Part shown: positions 6,752-13,903 of the stretch, piece by piece
Layout: every line of letters starts with the position of its first letter
How positions within the stretch are numbered: position 1 is the first letter of the stretch
From: JAHECQ01 sp047638695
GTDB lineage: Bacteria > Actinomycetota > Acidimicrobiia > Acidimicrobiales > SZUA-35
Length of the DNA stretch: 13,929 bases
Direction: 5' to 3'
NCBI GenBank assembly: GCA_047638695.1
Contig: JBLINY010000114.1
Span: 1-13,929, forward strand
Made by a program: the position numbers and the translations under genes
Notes under the pieces: model-generated
Told to the model about the DNA's origin: nothing
Databases searched by the model: none
What the model saw: only the letters and a program-made list of their open reading frames with translations

Positions 6752-7807
6752 GTGACTGATCGAAGTGCATTTGAAGACTTCGGCGGCTGGCCAGGCCTGC
6801 TCGGCCTCGTCAGTACCGGCCAAGACCTGACCCAACCACAAGCCGAGGCGGCCATGGGCCAGATTCTGAGCGGCGAAGCGACGTCGGCCCAGATTGCCGG
6901 TCTCATCGTGGCGCTGAGGTTGAAGGGTGAGACAGTCGAAGAGCTGACCGGCCTGGCTAAAGGCATGCTCGCGGCGGCCGAACCGCTGCGTTTGCCCGCC
7001 AACGCGGTCGACATCGTCGGGACCGGAGGCTCGGCCCACCGCCGTCAGCACGCACTGAACGTGTCGACCATGGCAGCTTTCGTGGCCGCATCGGCGGGAG
7101 CAACCGTGTGTAAACACGGGAACTTCAAAGCCTCGTCTACCTCGGGAGCATTCGATTTTCTCGAAACCCTCGGCATCCAGGTGCACCTCAGTGGGCCGCA
7201 GCTCGAAGCGTGCGTGGCCGAGACCGGCATCGGGTTTGCCCTGGCCCGCGACTTCCATCCATCGATGCGTCACGCCGGCCCGGTCAGGGCCGAGCTCGGC
7301 ATTCAGACGGTGTTCAACATTCTCGGTCCGATTGCCCATCCCGGGCAGCCCAAGCGCCAGCTGGTTGGCACCTCTGATGAATCGATGGCTGGCCTCATGG
7401 CCGAGGTGTTCCAGGCCATGGGTTCGGAGCGTGCCTGGGTTGTCACCGGCGCAGGCGGGCTGGACGAGCTCAGCACGACCGGGCCATCGGTGATCTTCGA
7501 CGTCACTCCCAACAACATCGAACGACTCGAGATCGACCTTCGCTTTCTTGGCATCACACCGCCCGAGTCGATGGATGCTCTGTCGGGTGGCGATGCAGCC
7601 GCCAACGTTGCCATCTTCAACCGAATTCTCTCGGGTGAAGAACGTGGTTCTCGCTACGACATCGTGTTGCTCAATGCTGGCGCCACCCTGGTCGTAGGTG
7701 GACTGACCGATGATCTCGCCAGCGGTATCCGCGCTGCAGCCGAGGCCATCGACGAGGGCCGCACCCGGGTTCTGGTCGACAGGGCGATCTCGTTCACCAA
7801 CGCCTGA
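6752..7807 (+). CDS. trpD: Anthranilate phosphoribosyltransferase
   Basis: TrpD joins anthranilate to PRPP in the second step of tryptophan synthesis. I place the start at the GTG at 6752 (about 351 residues), because from there VTDRSAFEDFGGWPGLLG matches the usual family N-terminus and length. An in-frame ATG at 6710 would add 14 unconserved residues. Neither start has a well-spaced Shine-Dalgarno site. Family motifs present are GEATSAQIAGLIVALRLKGET, the PRPP loop VDIVGTGG (near 87-94), NVSTMAAFVAASAGATVCKHGN (near 117-124), FHPSMRHAGPVRAELGIQTVFNILGP and GGLDELSTTGP. Odd feature: after GTGG the usual aspartate is replaced by SAHR before RQHALNVST, a small insertion in the substrate loop. 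A divergent family member with altered activity cannot be excluded. No other trp gene is in the window. Confidence 0.88.
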   Translation: MTDRSAFEDFGGWPGLLGLVSTGQDLTQPQAEAAMGQILSGEATSAQIAGLIVALRLKGETVEELTGLAKGMLAAAEPLRLPANAVDIVGTGGSAHRRQHALNVSTMAAFVAASAGATVCKHGNFKASSTSGAFDFLETLGIQVHLSGPQLEACVAETGIGFALARDFHPSMRHAGPVRAELGIQTVFNILGPIAHPGQPKRQLVGTSDESMAGLMAEVFQAMGSERAWVVTGAGGLDELSTTGPSVIFDVTPNNIERLEIDLRFLGITPPESMDALSGGDAAANVAIFNRILSGEERGSRYDIVLLNAGATLVVGGLTDDLASGIRAAAEAIDEGRTRVLVDRAISFTNA

Positions 7808-7812
7808 CCGTC

Positions 7813-7863
7813 ATTCGCTACTGACAGTGATTCGTTACTGACAGTGATTCGTTACTGACAGTG
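7813..7863. repeat. Three 17-bp tandem repeats in convergent intergenic gap
   Basis: Units at 7813-7829 (ATTCGCTACTGACAGTG), 7830-7846 and 7847-7863 (both ATTCGTTACTGACAGTG). Each holds the small dyad ACTG-A-CAGT. They fill almost all of the gap between the trpD stop and the stop of the convergent nuclease gene. No T-run follows, so they are not a typical intrinsic terminator. Confidence 0.85.
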
Positions 7864-7864
7864 G

Positions 7865-9511
7865 CTAGCGTCCGACGGCATCGATGGGCGTGAAGTCGGG
7901 CAGTGCTGGCAGCGGCGACGAGAGCTGACCCGTGGTCGAAACCAGCCGCACCTTCTCGACGTTGCGTTCGAGCCAGCTCGAGATGCACAGCGCCTCGTCG
8001 AGAGTCGCTGGTTGGCCCACGGTCATCGATCCCAACTCGATGCGGTCGCCTCGATCGGTCTCGACCACCAGTCGCTCGATGCCGTCGAGCATGGCCAAAC
8101 GGCGTTGGCGGGAAACGGCGCTGACGAATGCCGAGGCCCGATTGCGGACGTCGGCTGCTTCTTCGAAACGTTCTTCAGCGGCAAGTGCCTGCATTCGTTG
8201 TTCGAGCGGTCCAAGCACCAACGCTGGCTCACCGGTGAGCGCCCGCTTGGCCAAGCCAACAACGGCGGCATAGTCGGCTTCGCTGGTGGCGCCGCTGCAC
8301 GGGCACATCGCAACGCCGAGCTGCTGGGCGGTGCAGGGTGCGGCGACCGTTGGCAACTTTGCGTTGCGTGCCACTCGACCGCTGCAACGCCGTAGGGGCA
8401 GCGCCGTCTGGATGGCATCGACGATGGGTTCGGCGGTTTGCCTCGAGGTGAGGGGTCCGAGGTAAACCCCATCGGATGCCATCGAGCGGACAATAGACAG
8501 GCGCGGAAAGCGTTCGTTGGTGGTGAGCTTCACGTACACCGGCCGAATCGGCCGGCGGCCCCGACGGTTGAAGCGCGGCTGTTCGGCTTGGATCTGCCGG
8601 AGCTCGATGAGTTCGGCCTCAAGTGTCGAAGTACACACCTGGAACGTGATGTCGTGCGTCTCGCGGAGAAGCTGGGCCACCTTTCGACGACGATCCGACG
8701 AAAAGTAGCTGCGTACTCGACTGCGTAGGTCAGTCGCTTTCCCGATGTACAAGATGCGGCCGTCTGCGTCGCGAAACTGATAGACGCCGGGACGGCGGGG
8801 GAGTGGCTTGGTGAGTGCCAGCTTCTTCCACTGTGGGTGTCCGGTGATGGTCGGGAGCGCAACCAGGTCATCAAGTCCGGTGACGCCCCAGGCGCTGGCC
8901 CGCTCGATCAGATAGTGCAGAAGGTCGGTAGTGGCCCACGCGTCGTCGAGGGCTCGGTGCGATGGCTGATGAGGAAGCCGTAGTCGTTTGGCCAGCTCGC
9001 CGAGCTTGAAGTTGGGAACTTCGTCGACCAGGAGGCGCCGGGCCAAGGCAAGGGTGTCGAGCTGCTGATTGCCGAGCAAGGGGCCGCCCCATCGACGGGT
9101 AGCTGCCTGCAGGAAAGCCATGTCGAAGCGAACATTGTGGCCGACAATCACGCTGCCGCCGATGAACTCGAGCAACGAGGGCAATACCGAGTCGATGGAA
9201 GGGGCCCGTCCAACGAGCCGATCGGTTATGCCGGTGAGGATCGTGATGTTGGGCGGGATGGCGCACCCCGGATTCACCAGGGTCTGGAACGTGCCGAGCA
9301 CCTCTCCGGCCCTTACCTTCACCGCTCCGACCTCGGTGATGAGGCAGGTTGCGGCGCTACCTCCGGTTGTTTCGAAGTCGAGTACGCAGAACGTGACCTC
9401 GGCGAGCGGCGTGCCGAGATCGTCGAACGAACGTTGAGACCCGAACAGCGATGGTGTGGTTGGCGAGACTGTGGTCGGTGAGGAGACTGCGGTCGGTAGG
9501 GACACTGTCAC
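7865..9511 (-). CDS. DEDDh exonuclease fused to GIY-YIG (UvrC/Cho-like) nuclease
   Basis: About 548 residues. The N-terminal DnaQ-like 3'-5' exonuclease has all acidic residues: LDFETTG (D45, E47), HNVRFDMAFL (D130) and SHRALDDA (H185, D190). Then comes a UvrC N-terminal GIY-YIG nuclease: PGVYQFRDADGRILYIGKATDLRSRVRSYF (GVY near 242, YIG near 255), with the acidic LEAELIEL about 40 residues on. Next is a four-cysteine cluster (RRCSGRV...PCTAQQLGVAMCPCSG) like the Fe-S site of UvrC. A UVR-type helix pair (LEQRMQALAAEERFEEAADVRNRA) follows. No UvrC C-terminal RNase H or HhH domain is present, so this is the Cho-like actinobacterial fusion, presumably for DNA repair. Start: the frame is open to 9643, but the ATG at 9520 falls inside the apparent -10 box. 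GTG at 9511 (leaderless) or GTG at 9505 (GGAG 7 nt upstream) fit better. The N-terminus has PTxVSx repeats. Confidence 0.92.
   Translation of the reverse strand: MTVSLPTAVSSPTTVSPTTPSLFGSQRSFDDLGTPLAEVTFCVLDFETTGGSAATCLITEVGAVKVRAGEVLGTFQTLVNPGCAIPPNITILTGITDRLVGRAPSIDSVLPSLLEFIGGSVIVGHNVRFDMAFLQAATRRWGGPLLGNQQLDTLALARRLLVDEVPNFKLGELAKRLRLPHQPSHRALDDAWATTDLLHYLIERASAWGVTGLDDLVALPTITGHPQWKKLALTKPLPRRPGVYQFRDADGRILYIGKATDLRSRVRSYFSSDRRRKVAQLLRETHDITFQVCTSTLEAELIELRQIQAEQPRFNRRGRRPIRPVYVKLTTNERFPRLSIVRSMASDGVYLGPLTSRQTAEPIVDAIQTALPLRRCSGRVARNAKLPTVAAPCTAQQLGVAMCPCSGATSEADYAAVVGLAKRALTGEPALVLGPLEQRMQALAAEERFEEAADVRNRASAFVSAVSRQRRLAMLDGIERLVVETDRGDRIELGSMTVGQPATLDEALCISSWLERNVEKVRLVSTTGQLSSPLPALPDFTPIDAVGR
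9465..9500. repeat. Two 18-bp tandem repeats in the nuclease N-terminus
   Basis: GAGACTGTGGTCGGTGAG (9465-9482) and GAGACTGCGGTCGGTAGG (9483-9500). On the minus strand they encode the six-residue PTxVSx repeats of the non-conserved N-terminal tail of the exonuclease fusion. Confidence 0.7.
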
Positions 9512-9518
9512 GCTCCGC

Positions 9519-9547
9519 ATTGGAGTCGAACAGACGTTCGATGTCAA
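9519..9547 (-). promoter_or_regulatory. Sigma-70-type promoter of the nuclease fusion gene, with SOS box in the spacer
   Basis: Minus strand: a perfect -35 TTGACA at 9547-9542, exactly 17 bp of spacer, and a -10-like TCCAAT at 9524-9519 (4 of 6 consensus positions). The spacer consists of the 16-bp SOS box plus one base. Transcription would begin near 9512, which makes the ATG at 9520 untranslatable and points to a GTG start at 9511 or 9505. Confidence 0.65.
9526..9541. promoter_or_regulatory. LexA binding site (SOS box)
   Basis: TCGAACAGACGTTCGA is a perfect dyad that matches the actinobacterial/mycobacterial SOS consensus TCGAAC-N4-GTTCGA at every defined position. It lies between the divergent nuclease and zinc-ribbon genes, within the leftward promoter spacer and 37 bases before the rightward ATG. 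LexA bound here should block leftward initiation and may affect the rightward operon. Confidence 0.85.
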
Positions 9548-9578
9548 CGTTTTTGGGAGTGCGACTAGCCTCCATCTC

Positions 9579-9791
9579 ATGTCCCTGATGCGCTTCCGAT
9601 GCAATGCCTGCGGGAATCTCACACGGTTCGATGTTGAGGTCACCCGCCGCTCAACGGAGTTCCATCATTTCACGGTTGGCGGCGGACGAGATGTGGAAGA
9701 AACTGAAATTCTCTCTGAAACGGTCGATGAGATCTTGTGTCGCTGGTGTGGCCACGGCACCGATGTGGTCCGCATAGACCGAGAGGAATGA
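9579..9791 (+). CDS. Small zinc-ribbon protein
   Basis: A 70-residue protein. Two knuckles, CNAC (FRCNACGNLTRF) near residue 8 and CRWC (LCRWCGHGTDVV) near residue 55, make a treble-clef or zinc-ribbon-like metal site. They bracket a beta-rich middle (FDVEVTRRSTEFHHFTVGGGRDVEETEIL). The ATG at 9579 is chosen because upstream in-frame codons lie inside the opposite gene and its SOS promoter. ATG at 9588 is also possible. No Shine-Dalgarno site is visible, so a leaderless message is likely. The next gene begins 6 bases after its stop, so the two form an operon. The role is unknown; a nucleic-acid or protein-binding partner of the downstream NYN-like protein is inferred from position only. Confidence 0.8.
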   Translation: MSLMRFRCNACGNLTRFDVEVTRRSTEFHHFTVGGGRDVEETEILSETVDEILCRWCGHGTDVVRIDREE

Positions 9792-9797
9792 CAACAC

Positions 9798-12434
9798 ATG
9801 GAAGCTGATCCACTCGCAGAGGCGTGCAAGCTGGCCTTCGAGGTCGCTCGCCAAGGCGTCGAAGCCGACCCCCCGGTCGATCCTCCCGCGCCCATGCGGA
9901 GCTTCCTCTACGTAGCTCAGCTGCCGCGTCGGGCTATGACCGTCGCCCATCGAGTGATCGATGGCGACCCTGACTTCCGCAGCCGAGTTGCTTCCCAGGC
10001 AACCGAAGCAAAGGTCGGCAAGGCCGGCCATCTTTGGTTGCACCGTCCTGTCGGCTGGGAAAGCGACTTCAGCTCGCTCACCGGCACGGGAGCACTTCCC
10101 GCTCCGCCACCGCCGCCTGCCCCCCAGGGTCAGCGTGCCGCCGGAGCCACCCAATCGGTGCCTCCTCCCATGCCTTCAGCCCCGAGCACCGTGGCCGCTA
10201 CCACTGCTGAACCCGAAGCAGCGGCTTCTACGCCAGCTCCTGTAACCCCAGCGCCAGTAGTCCCAGCTCCTGTAGTCCCAGCGCCTGTCGCACCGGCCGC
10301 TTCCGTTCCCGCGGCGGCCGCTCAGCCTGCTCCTGTAACGCCTGCATCGGCGCCAGCAGCTGACGGCCCCGGACCCAACGATATTGAATCCGAGCTCGCC
10401 AACCTGCGAGGTCTGGTCGATCGACTGGCCGAGGAGCGACAAAACGTCGGATCGTCGGTCGAGAACCTTGAATCCGAGGTGGTCGAACGTCGAGCCGAGT
10501 CATCGGCGCTCACGACACAACTCGATTCGGCCAGCACCGATCTGCAACGGAGCCGCGACGAGCGCGACGCAGCCCTCACCGAGAAAGAGGGAGCGATAGC
10601 CAAGCAGATCGCTCTTGAACAGGAGCTGACCGAACTCAGGGTCGAGCTCCAGAACAACCAGGTTCAGGCCAGCCGCTTCGACATCGAGCGTGCGGACGCA
10701 GCCAGCGACCTCGCCGCTGCGAATGAGCGCATTGCCGCTGCCGAACTGCAGAACGCTGGATTCGATGAAGAACGGGCATCTCTTCGCACCCAGATGGACA
10801 GCATCGTGGCCGAGCGCGACGACGCATGGCAGAACATGGCTGACAACCGGACTCATACCGAAGATCTCGCCAACCGACTGCAGGTAGCCGAGCAAGCTCG
10901 CGTCGACCTCGAGACCGAGTTGGCCGACGTGTCGGCCAAATGGCAGGACCTTCGGGTCGAAATGCACTCGATCACTGAGCAGCGCCTGGCCATCGAGACC
11001 GAATTGCAGCAGCTCACTGAAACCCGTGAGGCCAGCGAATCGAACCGCGCCGAGTTGTTTAGCGAACTCGGTTCGGAGCTGGGCCGGGTTGAGGCAGAAC
11101 GCGATCTCCTGGCCAGGAAGCTCGAACTGGCCCAGAGTCGCCTCGCTGACACTCGTACCGTGTTGGAAGGCGCGACCACCAGCCTCACCACCGAGCTCGA
11201 TGGCGTCGACGAGGCATTTGGTCAAACGTCTCAGGCCGCGGCCGACCTCGATCGGGCCGTCAGCGGCGCATCCCAGCGTCTCAGCGATCTTGAAGCTGAG
11301 ATGTCCGGTGCGGGCATCCCAGATGCCGGCAGCCTAGATACCGGGAGTACGTCGGTGGTCGAGCACTCGCAGGACGCGAGTTTTAGCGACGACAACGCAT
11401 CCGAACAGAGCGACGCGGCAAATCACCAGGATCTGACGATCTTTGGTGAGCCAGGGCCGATTGCAAAAGCGGTGGTTGCCCCGCCGGTCGGAGAGATCGC
11501 TGCGACCCTTTCGCCCTTCGCCTCAGCGGCCGAGCCGAGCGAGTTCATCGGCGACCCGGCCGTCGATCTGCCACTCGAAGATCCCTTTAAGGACATCGGG
11601 GAACAAGACGCCGCCGCCGATGATGCTGGTGTCGTCGACGAAGTGGACTCCTTTGCAGCGGTTGATGCTCCGGCAACGGATGAAGCCGACACCCGAGACC
11701 TCGACGACGTCCTGGCCTCCTATGGTCTCGGTGCCGAAGAGGCTGACGTTTCTGACGTGTATGAGGTGTCTGACATCGCTGATACCACTGACCAAAGCAC
11801 TGGCCCCGACCCCGTCAGCATGATGCCGGACTCGCCCGTCGAGTCACTGCCCATCGAGGATGCTGAGGTTCTTGGCATCACGGACGACTCTGATGAGCTG
11901 ACGGCCCTGGCATACCTTCCGGCCCCTGACCCGACCGATGTTGCCCTCGATGACCCGGCCCCGGTGGCTGCGGTCGCCGCGAGCGGTGAACGGCGGGCAC
12001 AGATTGCGCCGATCAGTGGCGACCCCCTCGCTGTTGCCCGTCATATGGTCACCACCCCCGAGGTGGTTCTTCTTCTCGTCGGCGATCCGATTGCATCGCT
12101 CGGCTGGCCTTCACTCGGCGTCGCCGAGCGGCGTGATGCGCTCGTCAGTTACCTCGGTGATTTGGCCGCCGACACCGGTGCCGCCTCCGATGTTGTCTTC
12201 GACGGCACGGTCGGTGATGAAACTCAACTGCCCGTTTCCCGGGCCGTTCGAGTCCGACTGACCCACCCTGGCATCGAGGCATCCGCCGCTGCGGCCGAGG
12301 TCATCGATCAGTATCCCAGAGAGTGGCCGGTGGTCGTGGTCAGCGATGATCCCAGCCTCACAAAGAGCGCTATCGACAAGGGCGCATCGGTCCTCGACAA
12401 CGGTCAGCTGCTCGATCTCTTCTACCCGTCCTAA
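9798..12434 (+). CDS. Large coiled-coil protein with degenerate C-terminal YacP-like NYN domain
   Basis: 878 residues in five parts. (1) Residues 1-98: a conserved N-terminal domain (AFEVARQGVEADPPVDPPAP...YVAQLPRRAMTVAHRVIDGDPDFRSRVA...KAGHLWLHRPVGWE) of the kind found before NYN domains in actinobacteria. (2) About 99-193: a Pro/Ala linker with PAPVV-type repeats. (3) About 195-505: a long charged coiled coil. (4) About 510-745: an acidic, probably disordered region. (5) About 750-878: a YacP-like NYN (PIN-like ribonuclease) fold (LLLVGDPIASLGWPSL...VVFDG...VRVRLTHPGIEASAAAAEVI...PVVVVSDDPSLTKSAIDKGASVL). The usual DGYN is GDPI and the usual ADD is ASA, so catalysis is doubtful. VVFD and SDD remain. 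It is co-transcribed with the zinc-ribbon gene (6-bp gap, AGAGGA overlapping that stop). Its stop overlaps the mftF stop. It may be a scaffold rather than an enzyme (inference). Confidence 0.85.
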   Translation: MEADPLAEACKLAFEVARQGVEADPPVDPPAPMRSFLYVAQLPRRAMTVAHRVIDGDPDFRSRVASQATEAKVGKAGHLWLHRPVGWESDFSSLTGTGALPAPPPPPAPQGQRAAGATQSVPPPMPSAPSTVAATTAEPEAAASTPAPVTPAPVVPAPVVPAPVAPAASVPAAAAQPAPVTPASAPAADGPGPNDIESELANLRGLVDRLAEERQNVGSSVENLESEVVERRAESSALTTQLDSASTDLQRSRDERDAALTEKEGAIAKQIALEQELTELRVELQNNQVQASRFDIERADAASDLAAANERIAAAELQNAGFDEERASLRTQMDSIVAERDDAWQNMADNRTHTEDLANRLQVAEQARVDLETELADVSAKWQDLRVEMHSITEQRLAIETELQQLTETREASESNRAELFSELGSELGRVEAERDLLARKLELAQSRLADTRTVLEGATTSLTTELDGVDEAFGQTSQAAADLDRAVSGASQRLSDLEAEMSGAGIPDAGSLDTGSTSVVEHSQDASFSDDNASEQSDAANHQDLTIFGEPGPIAKAVVAPPVGEIAATLSPFASAAEPSEFIGDPAVDLPLEDPFKDIGEQDAAADDAGVVDEVDSFAAVDAPATDEADTRDLDDVLASYGLGAEEADVSDVYEVSDIADTTDQSTGPDPVSMMPDSPVESLPIEDAEVLGITDDSDELTALAYLPAPDPTDVALDDPAPVAAVAASGERRAQIAPISGDPLAVARHMVTTPEVVLLLVGDPIASLGWPSLGVAERRDALVSYLGDLAADTGAASDVVFDGTVGDETQLPVSRAVRVRLTHPGIEASAAAAEVIDQYPREWPVVVVSDDPSLTKSAIDKGASVLDNGQLLDLFYPS
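10233..10292 (+). repeat. Four 15-bp tandem repeats encoding PAPV[TVA]
   Basis: Four in-frame 15-base units, at 10233-10247, 10248-10262, 10263-10277 and 10278-10292, encode PAPVT, PAPVV, PAPVV and PAPVA. They lie in the Pro/Ala linker of the coiled-coil protein. A further related unit lies near 10324. The copy number could vary by slippage. Confidence 0.85.
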
Positions 12435-13903
12435 CTCTCTTCCTTTGGCGGCCAGTTCGCCACCCGTGGGGCCAGCGCGCGCCATGTACGCGCCCGCCAC
12501 GACCCGAGCCAGACACCGCTGCCATAGCTAACATCGTCAACCAGACCAAGGGCAAGGTCGAGGGCAACCCTGGGCGGCCGGTCAACGATTCTTTGCAGCA
12601 TGCCGACAGCGAGGGCGACGGTTGCGGTTCTTCGGCTTCGACGATTCACCAACGCGGCGAGCGTCATCGGCCACCAGCTGCGCGGCAACGCAGCGGCGAT
12701 CGACCGCAAAGCCCAGCCATGTCCGCGTCCGGTCAACAGAGCCGCCTCGACCCGGGCATCCGGTAGCGACCCGAGTTTCGGCGTCAGAGCGATTGACGTT
12801 CCAACGCTGGCGAGGAGTGCCGGCAGAGGGTGGCCGGCGGCCAAGAGCCCGGCTACCGCCATACTCCAAGTCGATGTATGTACGGGGGCAACGGCTGAGC
12901 CGTGCCGTACAGCCAATGGCCCGGCCGCCGAGCCGTAGCCGACGCGTTGACGAACGAACTCCGACAGGCTCCCGCGCGGAGGGTGATGCACTTCCACCGA
13001 CGGATCGAAGTGCACGCGGCCCAGAGCAGAGAGCCGCCAAACGAGATCGACGTCCTCGCCGTAGCGCAGGCCTTCGTCGAAACCGTCGAGCTCTCTGAAC
13101 GAGCTCGTGCGAACGAGGAGACATGCTGAGGGGACGTAGGACACCCGGCGACCTGGGCCAACCATTGCTGGCGTGGTCCCGAGGTCAAGCGGGGATCGGG
13201 TCTGCTCGTATCGCTCAATTGCGGAGCGTGTTCGCTGCACCGACGAACCCTCAGTCGAGGACACGATACGCGGCGCCGTGGCCAGAGTTCCGGGATCATC
13301 GAAGGCTGTCGACAGGCGGCGAAGGTCCTCGACCGAGACCTCAACGCCGGCGTCTACGAAGGCAATGACGGCGGTGGCAACCTCGCCCGCCCCATCATTG
13401 CGCGCCGTCCCGGGACCACCCGCTTCGGCTCGACGGATGAGTCGAACCAAGGAGTCAGATGGGTCAACTGAAGTCGAGAGTTTCGCGACCGTCAAAGGGC
13501 GCTTCGAACCATCGTCGACAACGATCACCGTCACGCCAAAGGGGGCGAGCATGCCGAGCGACTGCAGGGTCCGCTCAAGCCCCACCTGGTCGTCCTTGAC
13601 CGGAACAACGATGGTGAGATCGGCGGTTGGGTCAGGTGAGGAACTCTTCGGAGAGGCGAGGTGAACCATGCCGGCGTCCAACAGACGAGTCGCGAGGTCG
13701 ACCTGACCGCGACTGGATCCAACCGGCGTGCCCCGAAACCACTCCGAGGCCACCTTGGAGCCGGCTGCGCTCAGGCGGATGATGCGTAGCGGTGAACCGC
13801 CGATGAAGATCGCACCGTTGTCACGGCGGCGGAGGTCGGCGCTTGGTTCGAGTACACGGCCGACGAGATGGGTGCCTTCTTGCCCCGGGGAGTCAGTCGT
13901 CAT
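12431..13903 (-). CDS. mftF: Mycofactocin-type glycosyltransferase
   Basis: A 490-residue family-2 glycosyltransferase that fits MftF, the last enzyme of the mycofactocin pathway, which adds glucose units to the peptide-derived redox cofactor. Residues 1-90 are a PqqD-like N-terminal module (GGSPLRIIRLS...RLLDAGMVH). Residues 94-300 are the GT-A domain: TIVVPVKDD, VIVVDDGS (127-133), GGPGTARN (162-169), AFVDAG (181-186) and the acceptor-side YGEDVDLVWRL (281-291). Family hallmarks follow: FDPSVEVHHPPRGSLSEFVRQRVGYGSAAGPLAVRH (299-334), then hydrophobic helices near 345-375. The usual DxD metal motif reads DAG here, so its second acid is missing. The start overlaps the preceding gene's stop (ATGA), as expected for an mft operon. 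The length is slightly above the usual of about 470. The stop overlaps that of the convergent coiled-coil gene by CTAA. Confidence 0.88.
   Translation of the reverse strand: MTTDSPGQEGTHLVGRVLEPSADLRRRDNGAIFIGGSPLRIIRLSAAGSKVASEWFRGTPVGSSRGQVDLATRLLDAGMVHLASPKSSSPDPTADLTIVVPVKDDQVGLERTLQSLGMLAPFGVTVIVVDDGSKRPLTVAKLSTSVDPSDSLVRLIRRAEAGGPGTARNDGAGEVATAVIAFVDAGVEVSVEDLRRLSTAFDDPGTLATAPRIVSSTEGSSVQRTRSAIERYEQTRSPLDLGTTPAMVGPGRRVSYVPSACLLVRTSSFRELDGFDEGLRYGEDVDLVWRLSALGRVHFDPSVEVHHPPRGSLSEFVRQRVGYGSAAGPLAVRHGSAVAPVHTSTWSMAVAGLLAAGHPLPALLASVGTSIALTPKLGSLPDARVEAALLTGRGHGWALRSIAAALPRSWWPMTLAALVNRRSRRTATVALAVGMLQRIVDRPPRVALDLALGLVDDVSYGSGVWLGSWRARTWRALAPRVANWPPKEES

Noticed and set aside
6686..7339. 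217-residue minus-strand frame over trpD
   Set aside because: It is a shadow of trpD, which has clear family motifs on the plus strand.
10500..11225. 241-residue minus-strand frame inside the coiled-coil gene
   Set aside because: It is antisense to a strongly heptad-patterned coiled coil in a gene with matching operon spacing, and it has no motif of its own.
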